Assembly (NCBI GenBank): GCA_030141605.1
Contig: JAQGDQ010000039.1
Span: 126,001-186,000, forward strand
Direction of reading: 5' to 3'
From: Tubiluchus corallicola
Lineage: Eukaryota; Priapulida; Priapulimorpha; Priapulimorphida; Tubiluchidae
DNA length: 60,000 nucleotides
Below are positions 36,201 to 48,200 of the stretch, piece after piece (positions within the stretch are counted from its first letter, which is position 1; the number at the start of each line of letters is the position of its first letter). The notes under the pieces are model-generated. The model was not told the origin of the DNA, made no database searches, and saw only the letters and a list, made by a program, of their open reading frames with translations. The translations under genes were made by a program, and so were the position numbers.

Positions 36201-39200
36201 AACTTCGTCAGGGCTGTGCTATTTACTGAACTGTGGTTGAACCCAGGTTTTTAGGTTCTGCTGTACAGTTTTCGTGATACTTTCTCGATTTTGATAACTT
36301 AATATTTTTGCTAAACTCTCCTTCCAGCATTTGTCAATAGAAGGACAAAAATGTACGACATAGGACTCATGTGAATTTCCGCCCCTATTAGTATAGTTTG
36401 AGTTGCGAGGAAATTAATGTGTTACGTAACTTATAGGTTGTTGCAAAAACACGCTCTCCGGCTGATATTGACACACGCAAATCGTTTCCTGGAACGTCTA
36501 ATAATTGTATCCAGACTGAATTTCGATTTTTGGCGCGATGGTGTATGCAATCGAAAATTGACGGTGTAATGGCGGGAAAACTGCTGGTTAAAAATTAAAC
36601 TACTAAAAGCAGGCAATCCTGCGCATCGCATCGCAAGAAAGACGTGCGGATGTGGGCTTACGCATTTTTCATTTTTATTTATGAAATATTGGCTTCACTT
36701 CTCCTGTTACAGTTTAGTAAAACATCAAAAGCATTAAATTTCACACAGTGACGCAAGACCTCCTGATGTTAGGAAACTGGGTCTAGCTGGCCAACTGTAA
36801 TGGCCGTGGGTCACGATAAAAAACTTTGTTTTAAACTTGACTTAAAAGAGAGAGAGAGAAGAGAGAGAGCGAGCATGTCTAAATTCTAATAAACATATAT
36901 TATCTAATCTGTTTAATTATTCAGATTCCACATTTCCGCAGAGCATCTGCTTTTTCCTTTCTGGCTCCAGTTACAGTGAATCTTTATAAATAAATTCGAG
37001 TTAGAGGTCTCAACGGCCCAAAGCGCGCTCGCTAGTTTGCGATAGAACAAACGAATTATTGTAATATGGCCGGGATGAAGACTACTGCCGCTGGGACTGA
37101 GGAGGAAATGATCTAAGGCTATAAGTTATAATGATTTAATGCTACTGAATGATGATTTGACTAAATGAAAAATATCCAGTGTGATCAGGAACTACATGTA
37201 CTAATCGCTTAACTTAAAACGTTGGTTGCCATTCATTAGTTTCAAAACATAATTCTTTGTTTCAGAATAATGAGCGTTTAACTTTTTATTAATGTTGTTA
37301 AAGTGATGACAAGTTTCAGTAGAGCAGTCTTATAGTAAAAAATAATAAAGAAGTCTTAATTAAAATTAACTAAAATTTCTCTTTAAAATTCATATTATCG
37401 GGTTTTAAAAATCTCCAATTAATTATGATTGCCAGAATTTTTATAAACTATTGCGGTTTATTTTCTGTATCGGTGGCGCTTTTGGATTAGAGCTACAAAG
37501 AAGAAATCTTAGGCCTGCTCTGTCATGCTAGGCTGTTAGCTTAGGTGATAGAGCTTGGGAGTAATAATCCCAGGTCTCAGGTTCAAATCCCGACTAATTC
37601 TCAGTTTTTCGGTGTCTCCTCCAACGCATTACCTTAATGATAATATTAATAAAACAAATAGCAATCGTTTATAAAAACTGTGGTAATCACAGTCATAATT
37701 AATTAATGATATAGTTAGATGCCAGTTAATTTGGGAAAGGATTTTAAAAATCCTTCATGGTTCTGCAATTGAAAAAATATGGAATCAATAAAAATTCTGG
37801 ATTCTTGGATCACAATAAGCCAACCAGTCAAAACGTTTGCTATGTATCCAATTACATACTAAAGATTTGTTACTATATTTTTAGTAACAAATTTATATAT
37901 ATTTCTTTTTCCTTTTTAGTAGCAAGTGTTTTTACCGTTGGCTGATTCTATTTCAATATATTTCTATATATATATGTGTATATTATATAAAATGGTTTCT
38001 ATGCATTGTGAAATAAATAATAAATATTCTTATTTCATCTTATCTTATCTTACTAATAGTTCATGGACATTTTTGAAATGCACGGTTCTGCTCTGATTTC
38101 AGCATTTTTCTGCGCCATTCATTTTACGAATCCTGGCGTCCCAGCTTTCCCTTCATCATTAAGAAAATGGCTTCTTCGATGTCAGATTTATGTTTTTATT
38201 GCCCCATTTCACATCCATTACTCAGTCTCCACGGTAGAGTAAAACTTATTCCAAGTGAAATCTGATTATCTTGGTTTGGATACTTGCACTTTTCCAAGTA
38301 AAAGCAGGAGTCTAAAAAACAGGAATTTTTTTCTAGGACCTGGATATAAGTTTCATAGAGTTTTATGACAGTCTAATCTAGGACTCGTTGCTATAAAGCT
38401 GTCAGGCTTATTATCAAGCTCTCAATGCTATATCGCCTAGAATAAAATTCAAATGGTCTGCTCGTCCACGGTTTAGCCGGGTAAGTCCGATGGAAATTAG
38501 CTTCAGACAGCTTAGTAGTGATTAATCAGGCGTGAAGATGATGGGCTTCCCAACGGATAGGATCTAAAGTGATGACTGAACGTTGCGAGTAAGTAATTGA
38601 TATTGAATTGAGTGTCTGGATCCAACAGCATTCTTAAGATGGATGACACATCAGGACATGTATTCTGAAGACATGCGTTTGTAATGGAATTGCAAGAGCT
38701 CTGAAGACGCGACGTGACAGGGGTTAGCGCTGGCATTGCAAGAGTTCTGAATACTTGACGTTACTTGCGTTTATAGTAACATTGCTCGACTTCTACAGAC
38801 TTGCCGTTGTTCACGTTTTGTTTGAAAGTTTTTGCCATTGCAGCCAGGTCAATCAAATGTTTTGCTGACATTTTTACACGAAATCATTAATCTCATGAAT
38901 GTCGATTGAGGAGCATGGCACATTTTCATCACCATACGTATCTTGACACGACAGCAAAATGTAACTTTACCGTTATTTCTTCACGGCAGTTTCATGCTGT
39001 TGAAACCCACAAGTTATGGACGAACCAGTTATAATCAAGGTTTTTGGCTGTGCATAGGCACTTTGTTTAGCTGTCAAAAACAGTTGAGAGATGTGTAAGT
39101 CGTGAAACATGTTCTGAGGCCAAACGAACATACATGACAACTAGCTGCTTTAAAGTTATTTCCTACTGTCTTCACCGCGCTGAAACCGAAATCATAATTA

Positions 39201-42200
39201 CTGAGATGAATTCACCAATTGCCAATTAAAACTATCAGTTACACCAATAAGGTCTAAGGTCTATCGTCCGATAAATAATACAGTTTTTCCAAGAGTATGC
39301 ACAAACATCGTTGCCCAAATGTGGGACCACCATTTTTTGTCTGAAACACTGAAAAGTAAATGAAAAAAGTTGAGCATTTTAGAATTTTTTCATGCGCAGA
39401 AAGCATTCAACTAATATCAATGTATAGACTGCCTGCAATACGGGTCGTGTGGTTAATATTTGATAATTTGATTACGTGGTTCACTTTCACTCACACAGTT
39501 TCTTTTTTGCAGTTGAAGAAAAAACGGCGGATCGTCGGCAAAGTAAAATGTCGGAACATCCAGCGAGAATGTCCGAAACCGAGCTGTGATAAACCGGTTT
39601 TACTTCCGGGTCAATGTTGTAAAATCTGTCCAGGAGACGGTACATAGCCTAACCAGTTTATCTGTCTTCATTGTGTAGCCTAAAGGGTTTGATTGTTTTC
39701 ATTGCGTAGCCTAAGCAGCGTATCTGCCTTCCGTGTGTAGCTTAACCAGTTTATTTATCTTAGGCATGTAATCTAGGCAGTTTATCTGTGTTCAGTGGAT
39801 AGCCTAACCAGTTTGTCTGTCTTCATTGTGAAGCCTAACCAATTTATCTGTCTTCAGTGCCTAGCCTAGCCAGTTTATTTTACTTCAATGTGTAGTTTAG
39901 TGAGTTTGATTGCTTTTAGTGTGTAGCCTAACTAGTTTGTCTGCTTTCGTTGAGTAGCTTAACTAATTTATCTATGTTAGATGTTCAACCTAACCAGTTT
40001 ATCTGTCGTAAGTGCGTGCATAATTTAATATGTTTGACTGCTTTTAGTGCGTAGCCTAACCAGTTTGTCTGCCTTCGTTGAGTAATTTAATTAGTTTATC
40101 TGTCTTAGTTGTGTAACCTAACCAAATTATCTGCCGGAAAAACCAAAGTCACATGTATAGTGGACTGAAATTAATTGTATTTGTCTTAAAATCACTGGAA
40201 CTTATTCATTTTTTGGAAGGTAGCTTTTTTGTGCTTCATAACCAGTTTCCTACTAAGAACAATATCTCAGTCTTTATCACGGTTTTAATTTGAAAGTAGC
40301 CAACTATATTCTAAGTAACTAATGTCAAGAAACCGAAAGACACGACAGGGGCAGATGAGATTGATGTGATGGGGGAAGAGAGCAAAGACGAAAAAATAAA
40401 ACAAGTGATTAAAAAGAAGGAAGAAAACTATAGTATACTGATGATGGTAATGATAAGACAATGTCACCTACTAGCACAATTATGATGATGATGATGATGA
40501 TGACGGAGATGCAGTCAGGTGATGGTGATGATGACGGTGACGATAAAAATGGGGAAGGAATTTTGTGAAAAAAAGTGTAGAAAAAAGCTTGAGGAATAAA
40601 GAGTGCCTTTAATGTGCTGGTGAGAAGGATTCTATTGCTTTTTTGTCCAGTAGATTTACTTTCGCCATAACTTCACATTCCTCGGTGGATTGAAATTTTA
40701 TTAAGGTCCCTGGCGTGAGGTGACTGTTAGTTTGCCGAGCAAAAGCTGCCATAATTTACTCAAACTCTGTTTTACTGCCTTGGCAAACAGAGTTACAGAG
40801 AATTTCGCAAAGTGTAAACGGCGACATTTTGGAACCAGATTATAGACTTGAGACGCCTGCGTTATTTTGAAGTTACGATTATATGAGGCGAGCGGGAAGA
40901 GCTAACAGCTAGTGTTTAAACTCAAAAAGCAGAGAAACAAGATCGAAAACAGAGACCCACAAAAATAGAAAAATATTGTCTGCCAACTTCTTGGTTTGAA
41001 AGTTTACAATCACAAGGGAGAAGCGCAGAAGTTTACAATCACAAGGGAGAAACATAGAAGTATACAATCACAAGGGAGAAGCGCAGAAGTATACAATCAC
41101 AAGGGAGAAACATAGAAGTATACAATCACAAGGGAGAAACATAGAAGTATACAATCACAGGGGAGAAACACAGAAGTATACAATCACAAGGGAGAAACAC
41201 AGAAGTATACAATCACAAGGGAGAAACACAGAAGTATACAATCACAAGGGAGAAACACAGAAATATAAAATCGCAAGCGAGAAACATAGAAGTATAAGAT
41301 CACAAGGGAGAAACACAGAAGTTTACAATCACGAGGGAGAAACACAGAAGTTTACAATCACGAGGGAGAAACACAGAACAATACAATCACAATGGAGAAA
41401 CATAGAAGAATACAATCACAATGGAGAAACATAGAAATATACAATCATTTACTACAGTCACAGAACATACTTGACACAACAGAAGCTAATAAAATGTCTA
41501 TCAGATACCATGGTTGCGAAAACTGTCTTTTCTTGTAAGAGAAAGTGTCTTTTTAAATACTCAATGTTCCCGCATTCCCAAAAGTTTTTTATACAGAATT
41601 TGGCGCAAATTTATTTATTTACTCTTAGAATGTTTCAAAAATATTGTTGTTTCAGGGAACATTTACGACATGTAGCTAAAACGGCAAAGTAAACTCCTTA
41701 TGAGTATATTACTTTACTTTCCCCAACCCTTAGTTACTCCTTCCTTTTTTCCAGCCAGGCGTATTTTTGTGAAATTGCATACAAGGAAAAAACAGCAGCT
41801 TTGCGGAATTACGTGCACTTTTTAGTACGAAATTTGGATGCAAGTTACTGTTTATTATTTTATTATAACAACACGAAACAATAGTATAGGTTGTCTCAAA
41901 AGTCACTATACACTTTGACTTCTGATTTTCTTTTCTAATTTGTCTCTAATTTCGGCAAGCTCTTACGTGGGACCTCACACTGGAGAGCAACCAAAGGGGT
42001 CCGTTGTGAATTCTTTTTGGTTTATTTTTTGACTGAACCCCGTTGTTGTTATGGCAATGAAGCTAACGTTAGGAATGAGATGCAAAATAAGCCTTGCACG
42101 AGGTCCTTCAGTCACCAACTGAAATTCAGATCACTGCTTATGCTATACCATTCTTTCATTATCAACAATGTTTTTTGCAGCAAAATGCAGCGCTTTCTCG

Positions 42201-45200
42201 TGGGTTGTGAGAGACTTTTTCAATGCAAGATGCGCGACTTTCCATTGTATTGGTCTCTGAGGCGCTTGAGGTCCTGGAAAGAAGTAGTGGAAATAGCAAG
42301 GCCAACTAGTGCAGTAGTTCTTTTCAGATTTCCGTCTACATTGGCTAAAAGAATTGTCAAATATTTTTGGTTCATCTGTACTTATTACAAGCGTTTTGCT
42401 TTGTTTGTTAAAAATACAGAAAATATAAAATGTGTAGTGGCTTTTGAGACACTCTGTATAAGATACTGTTTGTTAAAAATTATATGTTGACTATAACTTC
42501 TTTTTAACTTTTTCAGAATTGCACCCGGCGTTTAATGTGAATAGAACATCGTTCGTGCAGGAAGACAATTCCAACGAGGAAAAAGGTAGCGTTCTTCTTT
42601 CGTATTTAGCTTCTTTGAATTATCAGGTTGACTTTTGTGACTGACTTTTTCTAAAGTTTTCCTACCTTTGATGCCAAAGACGCTGTTAGTAGTAGGGTCA
42701 ATTTCCTGACTTACTCCTAAAATTTGCAAGAAAACGTTTTTTGGTGTTTTTTTTGTAATATTTGGTCCAGAGAATAAAATATCCCAATTAGGTTGAAATT
42801 TGAGCACTAATTATAACGTCAAAAAATGAACCCCATTTGACCAAAATGAAATGGCATTTAGTTAGGTGCAGTAACAGGCATTAGAATGGAGAAAATGCCC
42901 ATTTTGATTCAAAAGCAAGATTCAAATGCATAGAGCTCATTAAGGCTGATTAATTTTGATTATGGAGTCAATCGAAATTCGTCCAATATGGCCACAATTT
43001 TCAAGATGGCTGACAATATGTGCGTTACTGTCTTATAAGGGATATCTTAGCTACCATGATATTTTTGCTGAAATATTGCGTGAATTGACGTTAAGATGGA
43101 TAATGCATCAATGAATAATATTTAATTAGATAGCAAATCTAATCTTATTTCATAATCTTGCATTTCCCTATAATCCTGCATACATGGTCAGTGGTGCAGC
43201 ATTAATAGGGTAGGTGGGGGTAAATTTCATAAATCCAAATACTTAAAGTAACAGCGTTTTGCAACAAAGGAGAGGGGTAACTGTGGAAAATGAAACCAGA
43301 GATGGAATAGCACCATTGTTCTGTATTATTCTCCATTATTCACCCCTGACCCTGCATATAAGTGATCATCATCATAACATCACGATCATCTTCCTTGACC
43401 ACTGAAAAACGTCAAGTAGCACCAGTGTATGTCTTCTGGCCACCTTGCGCACGCAAGTAATTATTAATTTCAAGACCGCTATAATCGTCGATCAATGGAA
43501 TAACAGACACTGTTGAATTTCGAAGCCAACTTGCTCGAAAGAAAAGAAATATGAATTGGCTGACCAGTTATAACGACTGAATACGATCTAACATGATCAC
43601 CAAGACATGATAGTCTACTGGTCATGATGTTCACCTTGCAAACAAAAAGCGTCAAGTTTAAATCCAAAGAGGTTGCAAAATCCAACAATTATGGCTTTTT
43701 CCATTATATCTTGATGTTCAAAGCCAAAGTGCTACAATGAAACCAGTGATTTTAGCCTAACGTACTAAGTTGTTAAAGTTATCAAGGAAAACTAGCCTGC
43801 TATTTAAATAATCTCCAAAAAACCTTGGCGGACGCCTTTATAGTTTAAGAAAAGCCCAGTTAGAAACGACAGGAATCGTAACTATTTGTAACTCTATCTG
43901 AACTCATGCCATTCCAGTGTTTTCATAGTATCACTAACTTAAACTTAAGGAGGAACTGCTTTTTCGTTCTTCACCCTCTCCGCGTCATTTGTGCGCTTTT
44001 AGCTTAGTTAAAAGAGGGCTGACGTTCGCAGAAGTTTTCTTTGAATGTCTATAATTAGAAATGGGGAGAACCAGAAAAATTTGTAAAAAATATAAAATTT
44101 TGCAGAGCTTTGCACTGTTTGGAGCATTAGTTTTTATTTCTCCTTTATATTGTAAGTTTTGTTTTAATGTAAATTTTGAAACCACTCTGGATTTAAACTC
44201 GGCACTTTTTGCTTGTAAGCCGAACGTCAAGACAACTGATCGTTTTAATCTAATCGTTCCACTGCAAGTCCTCATTGGCATCGTTATAGTTGGCCAGCCA
44301 ATTCATATTTCCTTTCTTTCGAGCAAGTTGCTTGGTCCAAAGCCAATCAGTTTTATTATTATCGTCAAACAAAAGTTTCAGCTTCCGTTTTTTACATTAC
44401 AATCATTATCTTGGTATTTCTTCAGTTCACCTTTAAACTTTTTTATCTTCTCTGCTTTTGGTAGTGAAAACTAATGTACATAATTACCTTTTCTACAGTC
44501 ATTTTTGTTCTTCATTCTCTGTTTTAATATCACATCTTCTGTTCGCCTCTTTCTTTTCCTTTTGCTTCGTATTTTCAGTCTCGCTTTTTAATTCTGTTAT
44601 TTTTTATTTTTTCTCTTTCCTTTAAGTTTTAGTTTTTCTCTTTGCGTTGCCCATCTTTTATCGCCTTTCCTCCTTTTTTTCCTTTTCCCACACTGTCTTT
44701 TTTTACTCTCCTCTATTTCCTTCTCTTTTTGATTTCTTCGAACAATCATTCAAGATTATTTTATGATATTTTCCAGATTTCTTTGCTTTGTTAACCGGGT
44801 CGTCTGTGCGACCACAACGACACGATGGCAGATCTGCGGGTAGAGGGTACTTTTCTTACAAAAACTCTTCTCTCTTCTATACAATTGTTTTGAAAGGGTA
44901 AGTTAAAGGTCAACAAGTCTATAGTCTGCAGATAGATGCAGTACATAAGATTCTGCACTGAACTGCCCACTGCTAGCCCTATTATGGCGCCGTGAGCCGA
45001 AATTTATTGTTCGCCCAAAACAAACAGTCTGGCGGACATTCTCTGCTAAAAGTAAAATGCCTCATAGCGTACTAACTGAATTAACATGGGTAACATTGTG
45101 ATCTCTAGGTGGATTTAGATAGTTCTGCCCCTCTTACAGCGTAGTTTACCTAAAACTTTTTTGATGGTGGGAATAGTTGTATAGTTTAGTGGTCACGCAT

Positions 45201-48200
45201 GGTCATGGATGGTCTACTTCTATAGTCTATACTATAGCTGCGTGTCGTTGTTATGCTGCCTGACTATCCAAATACTTGGCAGTATTCCAAATTTATTTCA
45301 TGCATTTATCTTTAATCCAGTTTTTCCTCGGGTTTCTTATCTGCGAAACTCTCTGGTTAGTTACCTGAAAACTACAACCTCTAGAATCAAGAAGCATATC
45401 AACAAGTATCTTCTGTCACTGACAAATTTAGTTTTACAAATTCTATTTTTCAGAATGTGTTCATATCTTAATTTTTTTATTTTAGTTCTTAATCTCAGGC
45501 CTTGTTTGTGGGTTGATTTGTATAAAAAAATGTCGGCGCACTGCAAGTTGGAATCCGGTATTCAGCTCAACACGATGTATGTGGCAAGACTAGAACCTAA
45601 CCCATTATCAGGAATATTAGTATAAAAAGCTGAAATGAGTGACAGAACTGGTAACAGTGTTTTAGTATTCTGATTTATATACAGCCTCTCATTACACAGT
45701 AATGTGTATGGCGAACGAAACCACCCAGAAGCATACATGAGTGACCACTCAGCTATATTTCACCATCAAAAAAGTTTTAGGTAAACCACGCTGTATGAGG
45801 GGTAGAACTATCTAAATCCATCTAGAGGTTACAATATCACTCACCTTAAATCTGTTAGTACGCTGCCAGGCAGCTCCTTTACCCTACTAGAAATTATCAT
45901 GTGTGCCAGACGGTTTGTTTTGGGCGAACAATAAATGTCGGTCACGCGCCATAACAGAGCTAGCAATGGAGAATTCAGTACAGAACCTTATGCTGTAAGT
46001 AGTTTGTACAGCTTCGTGTCCGCAATGAATGTTAATCAAACGCATTTGCCTACTGGGTGACTTTTATGGGCAGCTTTCCTAAATTATTGCGGGTATAATG
46101 GTGTGTTTTAATGTATTTTGCGTACTTAATTAAACTCAGCAGCGTAAGTGCAGACGTTGCATTTGCTAACTTTAGCCATTATAATAACAAATGGTGTCTT
46201 GCTTATAACTTTCTTTTTTCCAGTTTCCTTATTTTAGTGTAGGTTAGTATAGTTTAGTTTAGTTTATTTCCAAAAGTGCCATAAACAATACGTTGTTGCA
46301 TACTACACAGTCAAGATATTACTAGAACAAAACCAAACAAAAATTAAAGCTTCACCAGATAATGAGGTAGAGGTATCAGCTCTGGCCAAGAAGATAAACT
46401 TGTACACTGTACAGGCCTGAGCAGAAGGCAAAACGGAAAGATGTAGAAGGTACGAAATATAATAAGCAAGAAGAAAGAAATAACAGGGTGATGGTAAAGG
46501 TAAGAAACGACAATGTAAAGTGAATTGGATGAAGGAGAAAAAGAAGATTAGATTCACGGTTTTTAAAGTTCGCCTTCTTTTACCTACATGAATAACGTTT
46601 TAATAGATTTAATTTGTTATCGGAGTAGGTGTTTGACTGATTGTTTACCTTAACGTGATGTCTGTCTTCAGGTCTGAAGCACATGGCGCATGTTCGAAGC
46701 CTCGCTTTGCAGATTTAGAAACGTTTACATTGCATTTTTCCGCGAAAAACGTTTGCTGGGCCAAATAGCAATGACTTCACTGCAATTACATTATAACACG
46801 AATTTACGTTTGAGTATCTAACTGTCGCCGAGTGTCATAAAACTCGAATTTCCTTCACCTGCGTGACAAAGGGGACGTAAAATATGGCGTCGAGAAAATT
46901 TATTTATAGTCTTTTTTGAAACACTCCAATTATTGAAAAACCCATCATTTAGCACTTTAGCACAAGTATAAAACAACGTATCATAATTTTACAGCACGTA
47001 TTTTGCTGTAAGTATACTAACAAATCGCCACCTGTGTACTGACATTTATAGAGCCTTTAGAAGTGGCTCTCTTTGCACTACAAAAACTGCGACATCGTTT
47101 TTATTATTATGCTCATCTTAACTGTGACTTCTAAAACTGAACGTTGGTTATCTATAAATCTACATAAGGTTAAGTGACTATTGGTAGCGAAGGAAGTGAC
47201 GTGAGACATATACCCCCGTCAACTCTCGAACATGGAATTTTTTTTGTCATGATTATCCTGCCAAAAAGGAGAGGCGAGGTGCACGGCCCAGTGTTTATTA
47301 CATCACGTTTGGCGAAGAAAGTTAAGATGGCACTGAGACTGATCAATGACTGGATGGGTGAATCTCTTCAATTCTTCCTCTCGGTGGTCTCATTCGCCAT
47401 GCTGATTATGGCTGTTTGCCTCGTAGAAGGGTACGTACATCTGAACGTGACTAAGATACCCCGTTGGTCTAGTGGCACATCTTAGTGGCTTAGTCTTGAT
47501 GAGTCATGTCCTAATCTCGTCTCGACCATTCAACAGTTCAGACGGACGGACAGACAAGGAGACAGAAATTCGAAACATTGGCTTTTATATAATTACCCGA
47601 TACACCGCAGTGCCAAGTTTTGTCTTCATTACTTCACTGCAATTTCGTTAGAGATTAATTTGACACTAGAAAACTGTCAATTTTAGAAGTGTTAGGGCAA
47701 CCGTGGTTGGTCACCACAGCAATCAAAACTTTACAGCTCAACTAGAGCTCAGACCCTACCTGTCATGGCAAGTTACCTGGAATTTCATCAGCAGTCTCTG
47801 AGAAAAAGCTTGAACAGACAGACGTTGCTGAGAATAATGGTTGATTACCTTGAGCACTCCAACCAAACCTGATTATAGGCGCCTTAAGAGCAGATAACAA
47901 TTATTAATTTGAGTGCTTATTATATGTCTAATCAGACAATGTTGTGGTGAATGTAGGCTTGCTGTTTTATTAATCACCATCGTTATGTTATATAATGATC
48001 TTTATGAATAATTTTTATACTCGTTTAGGCAAGAGTTTCCTAGGGCGCTTCGCTTCCAGAATGAAGAGGACATCATCCTCTATGAGAGAGTTTTAGACAG
48101 TTTCACAACAAGCAAGGTACTTGACTAAAATTGAATAGCACCTATTCTAGCAACAACTACGATTACTAAGTTGATTTATAGATGTCTTTAAGCCATTTGC

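Larger units (their letters stand above)
31866..39512 (+). other. Chordin intron 2 (7.6 kb)
   Basis: It contains a MITE (32185-32393), an AAAT-rich low-complexity stretch (about 35280-35410), a short (AG)n (36848-36870) and a tRNA-like sequence (37531-37602). No coding exon was recognised. Confidence 0.75.
39640..42516 (+). other. Chordin intron 3 (2.9 kb)
   Basis: It is almost entirely repeats: two minisatellites, a GAT tract and a mariner-like MITE; about 0.9 kb between them is unrecognised. Confidence 0.75.
42586..47273 (+). other. Chordin intron 4 (4.7 kb)
   Basis: It contains an inverted pair of SINE-like repeats (43500-43690, 44150-44345), a pyrimidine-rich stretch (about 44480-44735) and a long-TIR element (44938-46000). 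No other coding exon was convincing. Confidence 0.7.

Noticed and set aside
37531-37602. A functional tRNA-Ile gene
   Set aside because: The D, anticodon and T arms are recognisable but the acceptor arms cannot pair and there is no T-run terminator.
42017-42490. 157-codon frame
   Set aside because: It overlaps a TIR-bounded mobile element and matches no protein I recognise; treated as transposon sequence.
44061-44474. 137-codon frame similar to a minus-strand frame at 43479-43688
   Set aside because: The similarity comes from two inverted copies of a SINE-like repeat, not from a gene family.
45209-45625. 138-codon frame
   Set aside because: It lies in the centre of the long-TIR element and has no recognisable domain.
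47440-47560. GGTCTAGTGGC resembling a tRNA A box followed by GACGGACGGACAG
   Set aside because: No B box lies at a suitable distance, so a SINE call is not supported.
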